A DNA stretch of 27,312 nucleotides, from assembly GCA_018396565.1 (NCBI GenBank), contig JAGTQO010000013.1, forward strand, positions 1 to 27,312. The letters are read 5' to 3'. A program made the translations under genes and the position numbers. The stretch is from Candidatus Bathyarchaeota archaeon. Its GTDB lineage: Archaea > Thermoproteota > Bathyarchaeia > 40CM-2-53-6 > RBG-13-38-9. Under the pieces are notes generated by a model. It searched no databases. It was not told where the DNA came from and saw only the letters and a list, made by a program, of their open reading frames with translations. Shown piece by piece: positions 1 to 7,765 of this stretch (position 1 is the stretch's first letter; each line of letters opens with the position of its first letter).

Positions 1-633
1 ATATGTTCTGCCCAGGCCGGTGGAAACTGCCCTCTCACTTCTTGTACGCGATATCTCATACATTCCATATAGCTTGTATGTTGCGTAAAGTATCAACATC
101 GCAAGGATGGCGGGTATGGAGAAGGAGAGAAATGCTAGGCCGTAATTATTGTATCTGAGGAGTATCAGCGAAGCTATGAGGGGGCCTGCAACGGCCCCGA
201 CCTGATCCAATGCCTCATGTATACCGAACGCTTTACCCCTCCCCATGTCCTTCGCGGCAACAGAAATTATGAAGTCTCTGGATGGCGTTCTCACGGCTTT
301 TCCAAGCCTCTCCAGAATTATAAGCATCGATGCTAACTGCCAATCTCCGGCGAAAGCAAGCAGAGGAATAGCCAGAAGGTTCACGAAATATCCTATGAAT
401 GTCATCGTCCAGTATCTACGAGTCGCATCAGCCAGCTTGCCTGAAACAAGTCTGAAACCGTAACCGATAAAATCACCAACCCCAGTGACTATGCCCAGAA
501 CCGCAACTGGCGCCCCCAGAATTATGGTCAAATATGTTGGTATAATACCTCTGGCTCCCTCATAGGTTATGTCGGCGAATAGGCTGACTAACCCCATCAA
601 AAAAATTATCGGCAAGACCTTACGGGAAATCAT
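1..633 (-). CDS. MFS transporter, N-terminal part (runs off left edge)
   Basis: The open frame continues past base 1, leaving 211 codons of the N-terminal half of a major facilitator superfamily permease. About six hydrophobic segments are visible. An LFADITYEGARGI stretch follows the first helix and a RLGKAVRTPSRD loop lies after the fourth; both are typical of drug or sugar efflux-like MFS proteins (COG0477). The substrate cannot be told from sequence. The ATG at 633 is used here. An in-frame GTG at 648, behind an AGAGGT sequence at about 659-664, is an equally good start. A TATA-like ATATTTATTAAG lies at about 681-692 on this strand. The last six helices are missing only because the window ends. 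Confidence 0.85.
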   Translation of the reverse strand, partial: MISRKVLPIIFLMGLVSLFADITYEGARGIIPTYLTIILGAPVAVLGIVTGVGDFIGYGFRLVSGKLADATRRYWTMTFIGYFVNLLAIPLLAFAGDWQLASMLIILERLGKAVRTPSRDFIISVAAKDMGRGKAFGIHEALDQVGAVAGPLIASLILLRYNNYGLAFLSFSIPAILAMLILYATYKLYGMYEISRTRSERAVSTGLGRTY

Positions 634-648
634 ATAGACCGGCCCCAC

Positions 649-900
649 TAACGCCGAAACCTCTTTTGCCGTAACATATGACTCTTAATAAATATGCCCA
701 TCCCAAACTTAAGCTACTTCAAGCCGAGACTCGCTTACATTCAGTTGAAAAGCCTTCACCTCCTTTCTGGATGGAGGGGCCACAGCCTTGAGGCTTTGAT
801 TGCTCACAAATCATGTAAAACTATTCTCGATGGCTTTTATTCTAGAAGTTTCAGGCTCAAAATGTAAACCTTATTATGCCTAAAAAACAAACAGTCTTAG
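649..900. other. Intergenic region between divergent MFS and queT genes
   Basis: No convincing ORF or RNA gene is seen. It holds the probable promoter of the leftward MFS gene at about 681-692 and small inverted repeats, such as CCTCC/GGAGG near 762-778 and AGCC-TTGA-GGCT near 786-797. An A/T-rich stretch at about 868-893 may hold the promoter for queT. The rest shows no recognisable feature. Confidence 0.4.
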
Positions 901-957
901 GGTGCGTGAGTGGGCCCTCCCACCCGTTGCGCCTAATAAATCCCGGTGTCGGGAGGT
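901..957 (+). promoter_or_regulatory. Structured leader of queT, second hairpin covers the SD
   Basis: Two hairpins can be drawn. The first is a two-part helix: GGTGC 901-905 with GCGCC 929-933, and inside it GTGGG 910-914 with CCCAC 919-923 around a CCCT loop. The second pairs TCCCG 941-945 with CGGGA 950-954 around GTGT. It takes up part of the SD sequence GGGAGGT at 951-957, six bases before the TTG start. Bacterial queT genes are often controlled by preQ1 riboswitches. This leader does not match a preQ1 class I motif that I can recognise, so a ligand role is only inference. Confidence 0.45.
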
Positions 958-963
958 ACAGGT

Positions 964-1491
964 TTGGTTAATGTTAGTTCAAGGGAGTTATCGCTTACAA
1001 TAATATTCGCCACCTTGTATACTGTAGCTGTTGTGATTCTTGCACCCATAAGTTTCAACATCGCCCAAGTGAGGATTGCAGATGCTCTACTGCCTCTTTC
1101 AATAATCTTCGGTTGGCCATCCATCATAGGGTTGACTGTGGGGGCAGGTGTGGCAAACATGTTTGGGGGCCTAGGCCCCATCGACATTGTAGGTGGAGCA
1201 GCAGCAAACTTCACAGCAACCTTCCTAGCATGGAATATCGACAGCAGAGGATTTAGGGGAGGCTGGATCTGTGCGGTTGCAGTGGAGGTTCTGTCGGTGA
1301 CTCTGATAGTTGGCTTTTACCTCAGCATTTTGTTTGGAGTCCCTATGGCGGTTGCTCTCTCTGGGATTCTGGTAGGCAGCCTCATATCGATAGGCTTCAT
1401 GGGATACTTGCTGTTGAAAGCTATCACCTCACCTCCAATAATCAAGGCCCTGAGGTCATGCGGTGTCACACTATACGTGAAGAGTGAATAA
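964..1491 (+). CDS. queT: QueT-family ECF transporter substrate-binding subunit
   Basis: Predicted integral membrane S component of an energy-coupling factor transporter. The QueT family (DUF988) is thought to import queuosine or 7-deazaguanine precursors, which in an archaeon would feed archaeosine synthesis in tRNA. Family features seen: an early helix ending in APISF, the FNIAQVRIADALLPL segment, and the ANMFGGLGPIDIVGGAAAN signature, followed by further helices (about 5-6 in total, 175 residues, normal length). TTG 964 is chosen because a GGAGGT SD at 952-957 sits six bases before it. The upstream in-frame GTG at 946 would place that SD inside the gene. No EcfA or EcfT gene is in the window, so it probably uses a shared energising module. 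Confidence 0.8.
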   Translation: MVNVSSRELSLTIIFATLYTVAVVILAPISFNIAQVRIADALLPLSIIFGWPSIIGLTVGAGVANMFGGLGPIDIVGGAAANFTATFLAWNIDSRGFRGGWICAVAVEVLSVTLIVGFYLSILFGVPMAVALSGILVGSLISIGFMGYLLLKAITSPPIIKALRSCGVTLYVKSE

Positions 1492-1544
1492 TTCGACAAG
1501 GAAAAGATTCCATATTTATAATCAGCCCTTCCAGTAGGTTTGAC

Positions 1545-2264
1545 TTAGAAGATTCTCATGAAGATTCTGCGGGCTAGGAATCCGGTTGTTATAAATACGA
1601 TGAGAAAAGCTATGAGTACAATCGCAGGGTCTGGGATCAGCCTGATGAACCCTTCGTATATGGCGAAGGAGAGTAGCCCCCCAGCTATGAGTCCCGATAA
1701 GACACTGACCATGGTGGTCCTGACATCGAGATCGAGCAAGTACGCTATCACCGTCGCTATCCACCACCCTATCAGAAATGTGCAGGCTGCGAGGGCCCCC
1801 GCAACCCCGAGCCTCCCAGAATACGTCTTAAATAGGACTGTGTCTTCTGCGTATCTGAGCTTGAATCTGGAAAGGATTGGTTTCAACCTCGGATACTCAT
1901 CCAGAACCTTCATAAGAGTCAGGAGGGAGTAAGCTACTAGGCTGTCTATCATAACAACTAGGCCTATCGAGAATAAGGTGGGCAAGCCCTGAGAATGTCC
2001 ATAAACTATTGCAAGGGGGAAACCTCCAACTACCGACAGGACTGTAAATATTGAAACTCGCGCCTGTAAGAATCCTCCAAATATTATTCCGGCAAGGAAA
2101 GCTAAACCGACACTCCTGAAAGGATGCTTAGCGAGAAAGGCCCTGGCAGCATCTATATCCTCAGAGAAAGCTTCACCTAATGCAGACCTGAGCATCGCCA
2201 TCTCTTGCCTAGCTTCATAGAACTTCAACCTCAACTTTGAAAGTCGAGACTCACTTCTAGACAT
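1545..2264 (-). CDS. Uncharacterised multi-pass membrane protein
   Basis: 239 residues, convergent with queT. A charged, helix-prone N-terminus (about residues 1-50, rich in Arg, Lys and Glu) is followed by about five hydrophobic segments near residues 50-68, 70-88, 95-117, 150-178 and 184-235. The central FKTYSGRLGVAG...AYLLDLDVRTT...LSGLIAGG stretch recalls COG2426, the so-called small multidrug export protein family. The resemblance is loose and I do not assign that function. The ATG at 2264 gives a sensible N-terminus. The protein ends in a basic FLARRIFMRIF tail, which would be cytosolic if the topology follows the positive-inside rule. Confidence 0.65.
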   Translation of the reverse strand: MSRSESRLSKLRLKFYEARQEMAMLRSALGEAFSEDIDAARAFLAKHPFRSVGLAFLAGIIFGGFLQARVSIFTVLSVVGGFPLAIVYGHSQGLPTLFSIGLVVMIDSLVAYSLLTLMKVLDEYPRLKPILSRFKLRYAEDTVLFKTYSGRLGVAGALAACTFLIGWWIATVIAYLLDLDVRTTMVSVLSGLIAGGLLSFAIYEGFIRLIPDPAIVLIAFLIVFITTGFLARRIFMRIF

Positions 2265-2481
2265 TGCGTCGGCCTCTAGGCTTGATGGAGCCTAACGATC
2301 GAGGTCTGCCGTGGAAGGATTTGACATTCAACATTTACGGAGTTTAACCTTTAAGAAGAAATATTCTACATGCTTAATACACTTAAATTATTTTGCATAT
2401 TCCTTGCCTTACGGAGTAAGATTCAGTTCGGTGCCTAAACTATTTTAGGACGGCCCATCCAGATCTTCTTGGAGGGATATA

Positions 2482-3378
2482 TTGGCTAGGAATAGAATGT
2501 CCACCGACATACTGATCATTGGTGCAGGCCCAGCTGGCCTGCAAGCTGCGATCCACGCTGCAAGAAGTAGGTTGAGAACAGTCTTGGTTGGGAAGGTCAA
2601 GTATAGTGGCCTGGCCAGAGCCCACATTGATAATTACTGTTGTATAGATGGGATCCGTCGGGGATTAGAGTTTCTAAAGGGCGGGATCGATCAGGCAGCA
2701 AGGTTCGGTGCAGAGATACTTGAGGAGGAAGTTCTTGATATTGTGAGGGGTGATGGTGGATTCAATGTTGAGACTGATTCCGGACTCGAAATCTCTGCGA
2801 AGACATTGATCTTCGCAACAGGGACTAGGAAGAATAGGTTAGGGGTTAAAGGTGAGTCAGAGTATGTTGGCAGAGGTGTCAGTTACTGTGTCGAATGCGA
2901 CGCAAACTTCTTCAAGGGTAAGAAGGTCGCAGTCATAGGCGACGGCTCGGCTGCCGCCAGCGGTGCAGTCCTCCTGGCAGCCTATGCTGAGAAAGTATAC
3001 CTTGTCTCTGAGGATCTCGATGTCAGTGATAGGCTGAGACATCAGTTAGAGTCTTCGGGTGTAGAGTTGCTGCATGGGAAGGTGAAGGAGATTCAGGGTG
3101 GTGACAAGGTTGAGAGACTTATTCTCGAAGAATCCACGGTTGATGTTGATGGGGTTTTCATAGAGTTGGGTCAGAAGGGTGCTGTTGAGTTGGCTTCAAA
3201 GATCGGTGTCAATATCGACGGCGACGGATTCATAGTTACAGGGAAGTCCCAGGAGACAAATATTCCAGGGGTATTCGCAGCCGGAGATGTTTGTGGACCG
3301 CCTTTCCAGGTTGCTAAGGCTGTCGGTGAAGGGTGTGTGGCCGCTTTGAGTGCGGTCAAGTATCTCAAGAAGATATAG
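2482..3378 (+). CDS. Thioredoxin reductase-like FAD protein, NADPH motif absent
   Basis: 298 residues with the two-domain layout of low-molecular-weight thioredoxin reductase (TrxB, COG0492). The FAD-binding GAGPAGL is at residues 14-20, the redox pair CVEC at 136-139, and the C-terminal FAD contact FAAGDVCG near 272. The second nucleotide fold reads GDGSAA (153-158) instead of GGGNSA, and the HRRxxxR motif that grips NADPH is replaced by SEDLDVSDR (176-184). Some archaeal and clostridial relatives without this motif do not use NADPH, and some take electrons from ferredoxin, so an alternative donor is likely here (inference). TTG 2482 follows a GGAGGG SD at 2471-2476. Its partner could be the CxxC thioredoxin-like protein at 21802, though the genes are far apart. 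Confidence 0.85.
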   Translation: MARNRMSTDILIIGAGPAGLQAAIHAARSRLRTVLVGKVKYSGLARAHIDNYCCIDGIRRGLEFLKGGIDQAARFGAEILEEEVLDIVRGDGGFNVETDSGLEISAKTLIFATGTRKNRLGVKGESEYVGRGVSYCVECDANFFKGKKVAVIGDGSAAASGAVLLAAYAEKVYLVSEDLDVSDRLRHQLESSGVELLHGKVKEIQGGDKVERLILEESTVDVDGVFIELGQKGAVELASKIGVNIDGDGFIVTGKSQETNIPGVFAAGDVCGPPFQVAKAVGEGCVAALSAVKYLKKI

Positions 3379-3414
3379 GTTGACACGGACCCGAAAGATT
3401 CGTCGAAGACATTT

Positions 3415-5418
3415 TCAATAGACTTGGAATACTGTCTTTGCGTTCGCGAAGAATTTTCCTCCTTGAGAGATCATCTTGTCTGATACGTAGCTGTTTGCGG
3501 AATAGTATCCCGTAACCGCGCCTCCAGAAAGGACTGTACTCACACCCAAAGTGACCTTGCTCCCTTTACTTATGGTCAACTCGATGAAAGTGACTGAGAT
3601 CGGTACGCCCTCAGGATTGGCGACTTCAACCCAGATCATTCCGTTCTTGAGTTCAGCCCCACCATTATGGACTACGACTCTAACTATGACAGTTTCTCCA
3701 GGCGCGAAACTTGACCTGTTGTGGCCAGCTATGTCTGTGAGGTAGATGCTCAATATGGTTATGCTCGGCGTCTGACTCTCACCCACAGTGAAGGTTGCTT
3801 GGCCCTGACTGTCCTGGTATCCTGGGAGGGAGACTGTTACATAGACATTGTATGTCCCAACCTCAGCCTGCTTAGGGAGGGTGAAGTTGTCTGAATATCT
3901 TCCTGAGGTATCTGTGATGGTTGAGGTGACATGGACCGTCGTTCCGCTTGGGCTGAGAACCTGTATTGAGACTGTGCCTCCCTGAGCTGGGAAGTCCTCA
4001 AGATACTTGACGATCCCTGATAATGTTACCTTCTCACCCTGCTTGTAGGTCGGCCTATCAACAGTAACATCTACTGTGAATGATGCGCCTGAGATCACCA
4101 AGACCGCCTTTAATGTGAAGTTCAAGCCTTGATCCATGTCTGTAGCAGTGAATTGGATTGGATAGTTTCCAGGGGGTGCGAAGACGGTTACTCCAATGGT
4201 CAGGGTTGAGTTTAATAGGGTTCTATTTGTTAGGGTGAGTGATTCAGGATTCACCGTGTAGGATGTGTTTCTGGGTAGGCCTGAGGCTGAGAGTCTGACA
4301 TGGGCTGCACCGTAAGGTTCAGTCAGGCTGAGGCTGAGCTTAAAGTAGGTTGAGCTGCCCAGGCCAACTATCTGAGTATCCGGTTTGACTTCAAAGCTGA
4401 ACCTGAACTTCATGTCGACGTTCAGAGTTACGTTCACCAATCTCATGTTCTCCCTATCTGAAACTGCAATTAGTAATCTGTAGGTTCCGGGGTTTACTGA
4501 GCTTTTGACGGCAACCCTCAGGCCTGAGATGAATGGCGGGGTTCCTGAGTCTTGGGATAGGCTTGCGACGAATCCTGAGGGAACGTTTGAAAGGTTCACT
4601 GTAACCCCTCCCCTATATGCTCCAATAGGCTTGACCAGAATAGTGAATATGACAACATCTCCAGGGTTGACCTTCCGCGAGGCTGGATCCAAATATGCAG
4701 CGAAGCTCGGAGAGATCCTGGTCTCAGGAGCTATTTCGATGGTATCGTAGTAAACTGTCTGCTGTGCTCCAGTCGCATATGTGTCTGATAGTATGAGCCC
4801 AACCGAAACTAGATTAACCTCTCCGCCGATGCTTCCAAAGGCCGCTTCATAATCATTGTATATGTCTCTTTGATGCATCAGCCAAGTGTTCTCAGGCTCA
4901 TGATAAGTGTAGATGTAGGATCTGGTGCTGTTGGAGTATGTTCCGTAGAAGCTCGATATGTAGTATCCAATTTTACCATCGCTGAATGTTAAGAATATTC
5001 CTATGTGGCTGAATGTTTTCTCAGGGAACCTCCATGCAAATGTGAATCTCAGGTTAGGCTCAACCCTTATGCTTCTATCCGAGAGATCGTATATCCACCT
5101 TATCTGGGATGCTTGCCTGGGTTTGGAGCCCTTCCCCGTAACTAGGAGTGAGTATTTTCCATCATATATTGGGCTCGGCTTCGAGACCCTCTCGAACCTC
5201 AATGTCCTACCGAACCATGAAGGCTCACTGACCCATCCTTTAACGCCTTCCTCAAAACCTTCGGAGAAAGCCCCCTTATAAGTTTCATTTGTCTTCGACG
5301 CCTCAACCTTTCTTGGGGTTGAAACATCCTGTCCCTGATATTCAGCTGCCATGCTCAGGTTGGGCTGGATGAGTATCAGTGTCAAGAGTATGGCTGCTAT
5401 TGTTGTGGCCTTCAGCAT
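3415..5418 (-). CDS. Secreted multidomain Ig-like surface protein
   Basis: 667 residues. A signal peptide (1-24, ending SMA) precedes a beta-rich domain of about 190 residues resembling a concanavalin/LamG fold (about 45-235). Two NEW3/alpha-galactosidase-associated Ig-like modules follow (about 238-340 and 342-447), then a macroglobulin MG2-like module (about 450-550) with TYKQGEKVTLSG and SGRYSDNF motifs. It ends in a CARDB-like adhesion module (about 555-667). No C-terminal membrane anchor or sorting signal is seen, so it is either released or held by partners. Many Asn-X-Ser/Thr sites suggest N-glycosylation. It is transcribed divergently from the helix-turn-helix/ParA pair, from a shared TATA region. 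The MG2-like module recurs in the two leftward membrane proteins at 6719-9107, tying the island together. Confidence 0.8.
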   Translation of the reverse strand: MLKATTIAAILLTLILIQPNLSMAAEYQGQDVSTPRKVEASKTNETYKGAFSEGFEEGVKGWVSEPSWFGRTLRFERVSKPSPIYDGKYSLLVTGKGSKPRQASQIRWIYDLSDRSIRVEPNLRFTFAWRFPEKTFSHIGIFLTFSDGKIGYYISSFYGTYSNSTRSYIYTYHEPENTWLMHQRDIYNDYEAAFGSIGGEVNLVSVGLILSDTYATGAQQTVYYDTIEIAPETRISPSFAAYLDPASRKVNPGDVVIFTILVKPIGAYRGGVTVNLSNVPSGFVASLSQDSGTPPFISGLRVAVKSSVNPGTYRLLIAVSDRENMRLVNVTLNVDMKFRFSFEVKPDTQIVGLGSSTYFKLSLSLTEPYGAAHVRLSASGLPRNTSYTVNPESLTLTNRTLLNSTLTIGVTVFAPPGNYPIQFTATDMDQGLNFTLKAVLVISGASFTVDVTVDRPTYKQGEKVTLSGIVKYLEDFPAQGGTVSIQVLSPSGTTVHVTSTITDTSGRYSDNFTLPKQAEVGTYNVYVTVSLPGYQDSQGQATFTVGESQTPSITILSIYLTDIAGHNRSSFAPGETVIVRVVVHNGGAELKNGMIWVEVANPEGVPISVTFIELTISKGSKVTLGVSTVLSGGAVTGYYSANSYVSDKMISQGGKFFANAKTVFQVY

Positions 5419-5453
5419 CTTCTATCCTCTTCCTTGTCGTGTCTGCCTGAAAT

Positions 5454-5462
5454 CTATATAAG
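5454..5462. promoter_or_regulatory. Two-way TATA box between divergent surface-protein and HTH genes
   Basis: CTATATAAG reads as a TATA box on both strands (CTTATATAG in reverse). It lies about 36 bases before the ATG at 5418 on the minus strand and points toward the HTH/ParA pair on the plus strand. It would give a leader of only about 12 bases for the surface protein. Shared promoter DNA suggests joint regulation, possibly by the HTH protein itself (inference). Confidence 0.55.
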
Positions 5463-5548
5463 TGTTTTTATGTTGCACAGATCTACTAAGCTATTCTGTC
5501 ACACAGCAAAACACTTTTACAACATGGGGAAGAGATAATAGTGAAGAT

Positions 5549-5935
5549 GTGAACCCCCGTATGCCTGAGAGCGGTCAGACAGCCTTAGTGAAACTCTTGG
5601 AGGAGTTGAATGAGAACATAAAGAGCATAGGAGCCAAACTGGACAGAATCGTAAGCCTTCAAGAGGCTCTCAGAGAGGCCTTGGCACCTAGAGAGAAGAC
5701 CACATTTGAAGGTCTACCGCTGGATGTGGCGACATTACTCTCCCTACCAGACCACCTGAGAAAGACAGCCCTAGCCTTGGCTGAGCTCGGTGAAGCTACA
5801 GCGACTGAGATCTCCAAGAAGACAGGGAGGGTCAGAGCCGCTGAGAGCGATTATCTGAATCAGCTGGTCGCAAAAGGCTACGTAAAGAAGAAGAGGAGGG
5901 GGCACGGAGTATACTTCTACATAGAGGCGCATTGA
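5549..5935 (+). CDS. Coiled-coil plus winged-helix DNA-binding protein
   Basis: Roughly 125-130 residues. The first third (LVKLLEELNENIKSIGAKLDRI...ALREALA) is a strong coiled coil. The rest is a winged helix: helices around LPDHLRKTALALAELGEATATEISKKTGR and AAESDYLNQLVAKGYV, then a basic wing KKKRRGHGVYFYI. This fits a MarR/TrmB-like regulator, or a small DNA-binding partner of the ParA-type ATPase that starts one base after its stop. The start is uncertain. In-frame GTG 5549 and ATG 5561 are favoured over GTG 5462, which overlaps the TATA box. No clear SD is present. It probably controls the divergent surface gene or acts as a ParB-like adaptor; neither is shown by the sequence. Confidence 0.75.
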   Translation: MNPRMPESGQTALVKLLEELNENIKSIGAKLDRIVSLQEALREALAPREKTTFEGLPLDVATLLSLPDHLRKTALALAELGEATATEISKKTGRVRAAESDYLNQLVAKGYVKKKRRGHGVYFYIEAH

Positions 5936-5936
5936 A

Positions 5937-6722
5937 TTGAGAAAGGCCATAGCTGTACATTCATATAAGGGTGGAACAGGGAAGACTTCTATCGCAGCTA
6001 ACTTGGCGGCGTTGATGGCTATCGAAGGCGTAAATGTATGCCTGCTCGACTACGACTTCAGGGCCCCAAGCATTCAAGTCCTATTCAAGGTAAGGGCCCA
6101 AAAGACCATAAACGATTTTCTGGAGGAGAGATGCAGCCTAACAGACGTTCTTCTCGATCTCTCCGATAAGTATCAGGCTGATGGACACCTATATGTTGGC
6201 TGCGCAAGCTCAACAACAGAGTCGTTGAGGGATATGATGACTAAAGACAGGAGGTGGGAGATGAGGGCTCTCCACAGAACACTCTCAGCGAAGAACAAGC
6301 TCTACGACGATTTAGGTGTCGAATACATAATATTCGATACGAGTCCAGGAGTCTCATACTCATCCATAAACGCTTTAGCATCGTCAGACTTCATAATCCT
6401 CGTGTCGAAGATGGATGAGTTTGACATGGAGGGGACGAAGGAGTTAGTCCACGGAATATATGACACTTTAGGCCGCAGGACAGGTTTGCTGCTCAACAAG
6501 ATACCTATGGAGCAGTTCCCTCTAGGTGAAGGAAGGAAGGAGCTTGAGGAGTCTATCTCGAAGATCTTCAACCTACCATTCTTGGGGGTGATTCCATGTT
6601 ACTGCGATATTCAGGCCGACGGCGGGAGATCCTTGATCGCTTTTGAGCAGCCTAAACATCCATTCACCCAGGGGCTCTCAGAGGTAATGGTTAAAGTTCA
6701 GGATCACTTGAAGAGACTCTAG
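5937..6722 (+). CDS. ParA/MinD-family P-loop ATPase
   Basis: 261 residues. A deviant Walker A KGGTGKTS (11-18), the switch I region DYDFRAPS (38-45) and Walker B YIIFDTSPG (130-138) place it in the SIMIBI ParA/MinD/Soj family. The signature lysine (K11) indicates an ATP-dependent sandwich dimer. No C-terminal amphipathic membrane-targeting helix of the bacterial MinD kind is obvious; the end is VKVQDHLKRL. TTG 5937 follows the HTH gene's stop by one base, so the two are probably translationally coupled. Family members position chromosomes, plasmids, archaella, chemoreceptors or other envelope machines. Sitting among three surface proteins, it may position or regulate an envelope structure here. 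Its TAG stop shares a CTAG with the stop of the convergent gene at 6719. Confidence 0.85.
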   Translation: MRKAIAVHSYKGGTGKTSIAANLAALMAIEGVNVCLLDYDFRAPSIQVLFKVRAQKTINDFLEERCSLTDVLLDLSDKYQADGHLYVGCASSTTESLRDMMTKDRRWEMRALHRTLSAKNKLYDDLGVEYIIFDTSPGVSYSSINALASSDFIILVSKMDEFDMEGTKELVHGIYDTLGRRTGLLLNKIPMEQFPLGEGRKELEESISKIFNLPFLGVIPCYCDIQADGGRSLIAFEQPKHPFTQGLSEVMVKVQDHLKRL

Positions 6723-7765
6723 GATGAGGATCTTCTTGCTCTCATCAGTTTCCGCTCATACTCAAGCCTAAGTCTGTTATATGTCTCCTCATCAATCTTT
6801 TCTGTAGCCCTCAACTCCTCAAGCCTCGCAAGGGCCCTGGCGATGGCCAGGTACTGCCTATCATGGCTTGGCCTGAACAATTCCCTGACCCCACCTAGAA
6901 TCCGGTAGCCTCCCCACCTCCTGTAAGCCAGAAGTATAGAGGCAGCAACAGCAGCTGCTGCAATAGTGATTATTGCATAGGTTATGTTATCAGATTGGGT
7001 CTGTGGCGTAGGTATCGGTATGGGGATCGGCGTCTGCTTCTCAGCCTCAACCTCCAACAAAGCCCATGCGGTGTAGCTGAAACCTTTACTTTCACCTATG
7101 ACGGTGAAATTGTATGAGCCGGGTGGAGTATCCTTGTAAGTTATCAAGGTCAAAATAATAATTCTTGGGGTTGCCATAGACTTGTTGAGTAGGTTGTAGG
7201 TAATCCTCTGCGGTAGGCCTATGATCTTCATGTTTATTGGAGGAAGAAGGGTTCCTTGAGTCGGCAGGATAGCTATCTCGAAGGATGTGTTCGATCCTGG
7301 CTTCAGAACCCTAGATGTTGGATTTATCTTTATATTGAATGTTCCAGCTACTATGGTGAAGGGGACGTGGATGCTCTTATCATCGAACCCTGGTTTACTC
7401 GCTGTCAAGTGTAGGGTATAGTTTCCAGTGACAGGAGTTCCGTAAATATTGAATTCATCGATGTAGCTACCGTCCTTCTTTGAGTAGACTAGGGCTATGT
7501 GTAGGCTGTTTCCCCTCGGATCGGTCAACTGGGAAGATATGGCTGCCGCATAGACAGGATTGTTGGATGAGTCTAGAACTTTGCCTGTGACAGTGATGGA
7601 TATTAAGTTCTCCTTCTCAACATGTTGAACGTTCATCGAGACTGTTAGGACGAGTTGCGGTGCTGCGGATGCTGAATGTATGCTGCCGGCGACGAGCAGA
7701 GTTGCCACTAACAGAAGTAGCGGAACTCTGAATCTCTGTCGCAGGTTCAACTCTCTCCTCTTCAT
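6719..7765 (-). CDS. Membrane-anchored Ig-like protein with SHOCT-like cytosolic tail
   Basis: 348 residues. A basic n-region and hydrophobic signal peptide (1-35, ending SASA) precede an MG2-like Ig module (about 37-139) and a second beta-sandwich (about 142-241). A Pro-rich linker (PIPIPIPTP, 246-254) leads to one transmembrane helix (about 262-281, followed by YRRWGG). The cytosolic tail (about 303-343) contains ALARLEELRATEKIDEETYNRLR. This matches the SHOCT short C-terminal domain pattern, often an oligomerisation or interaction element. Its start lies 149 bases inside the upstream gene's reading frame, an unusually long overlap. The clear signal peptide supports this start, though the SD is weak. 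Outside-domain-to-inside-helix topology makes it a candidate link between the surface proteins and the cytosolic ParA ATPase (inference). Confidence 0.78.
   Translation of the reverse strand: MKRRELNLRQRFRVPLLLLVATLLVAGSIHSASAAPQLVLTVSMNVQHVEKENLISITVTGKVLDSSNNPVYAAAISSQLTDPRGNSLHIALVYSKKDGSYIDEFNIYGTPVTGNYTLHLTASKPGFDDKSIHVPFTIVAGTFNIKINPTSRVLKPGSNTSFEIAILPTQGTLLPPINMKIIGLPQRITYNLLNKSMATPRIIILTLITYKDTPPGSYNFTVIGESKGFSYTAWALLEVEAEKQTPIPIPIPTPQTQSDNITYAIITIAAAAVAASILLAYRRWGGYRILGGVRELFRPSHDRQYLAIARALARLEELRATEKIDEETYNRLRLEYERKLMRARRSSS

Noticed and set aside
901..957. preQ1 class I riboswitch ahead of queT
   Set aside because: The short A-rich tail and pseudoknot pattern are not present; only generic hairpins are seen.
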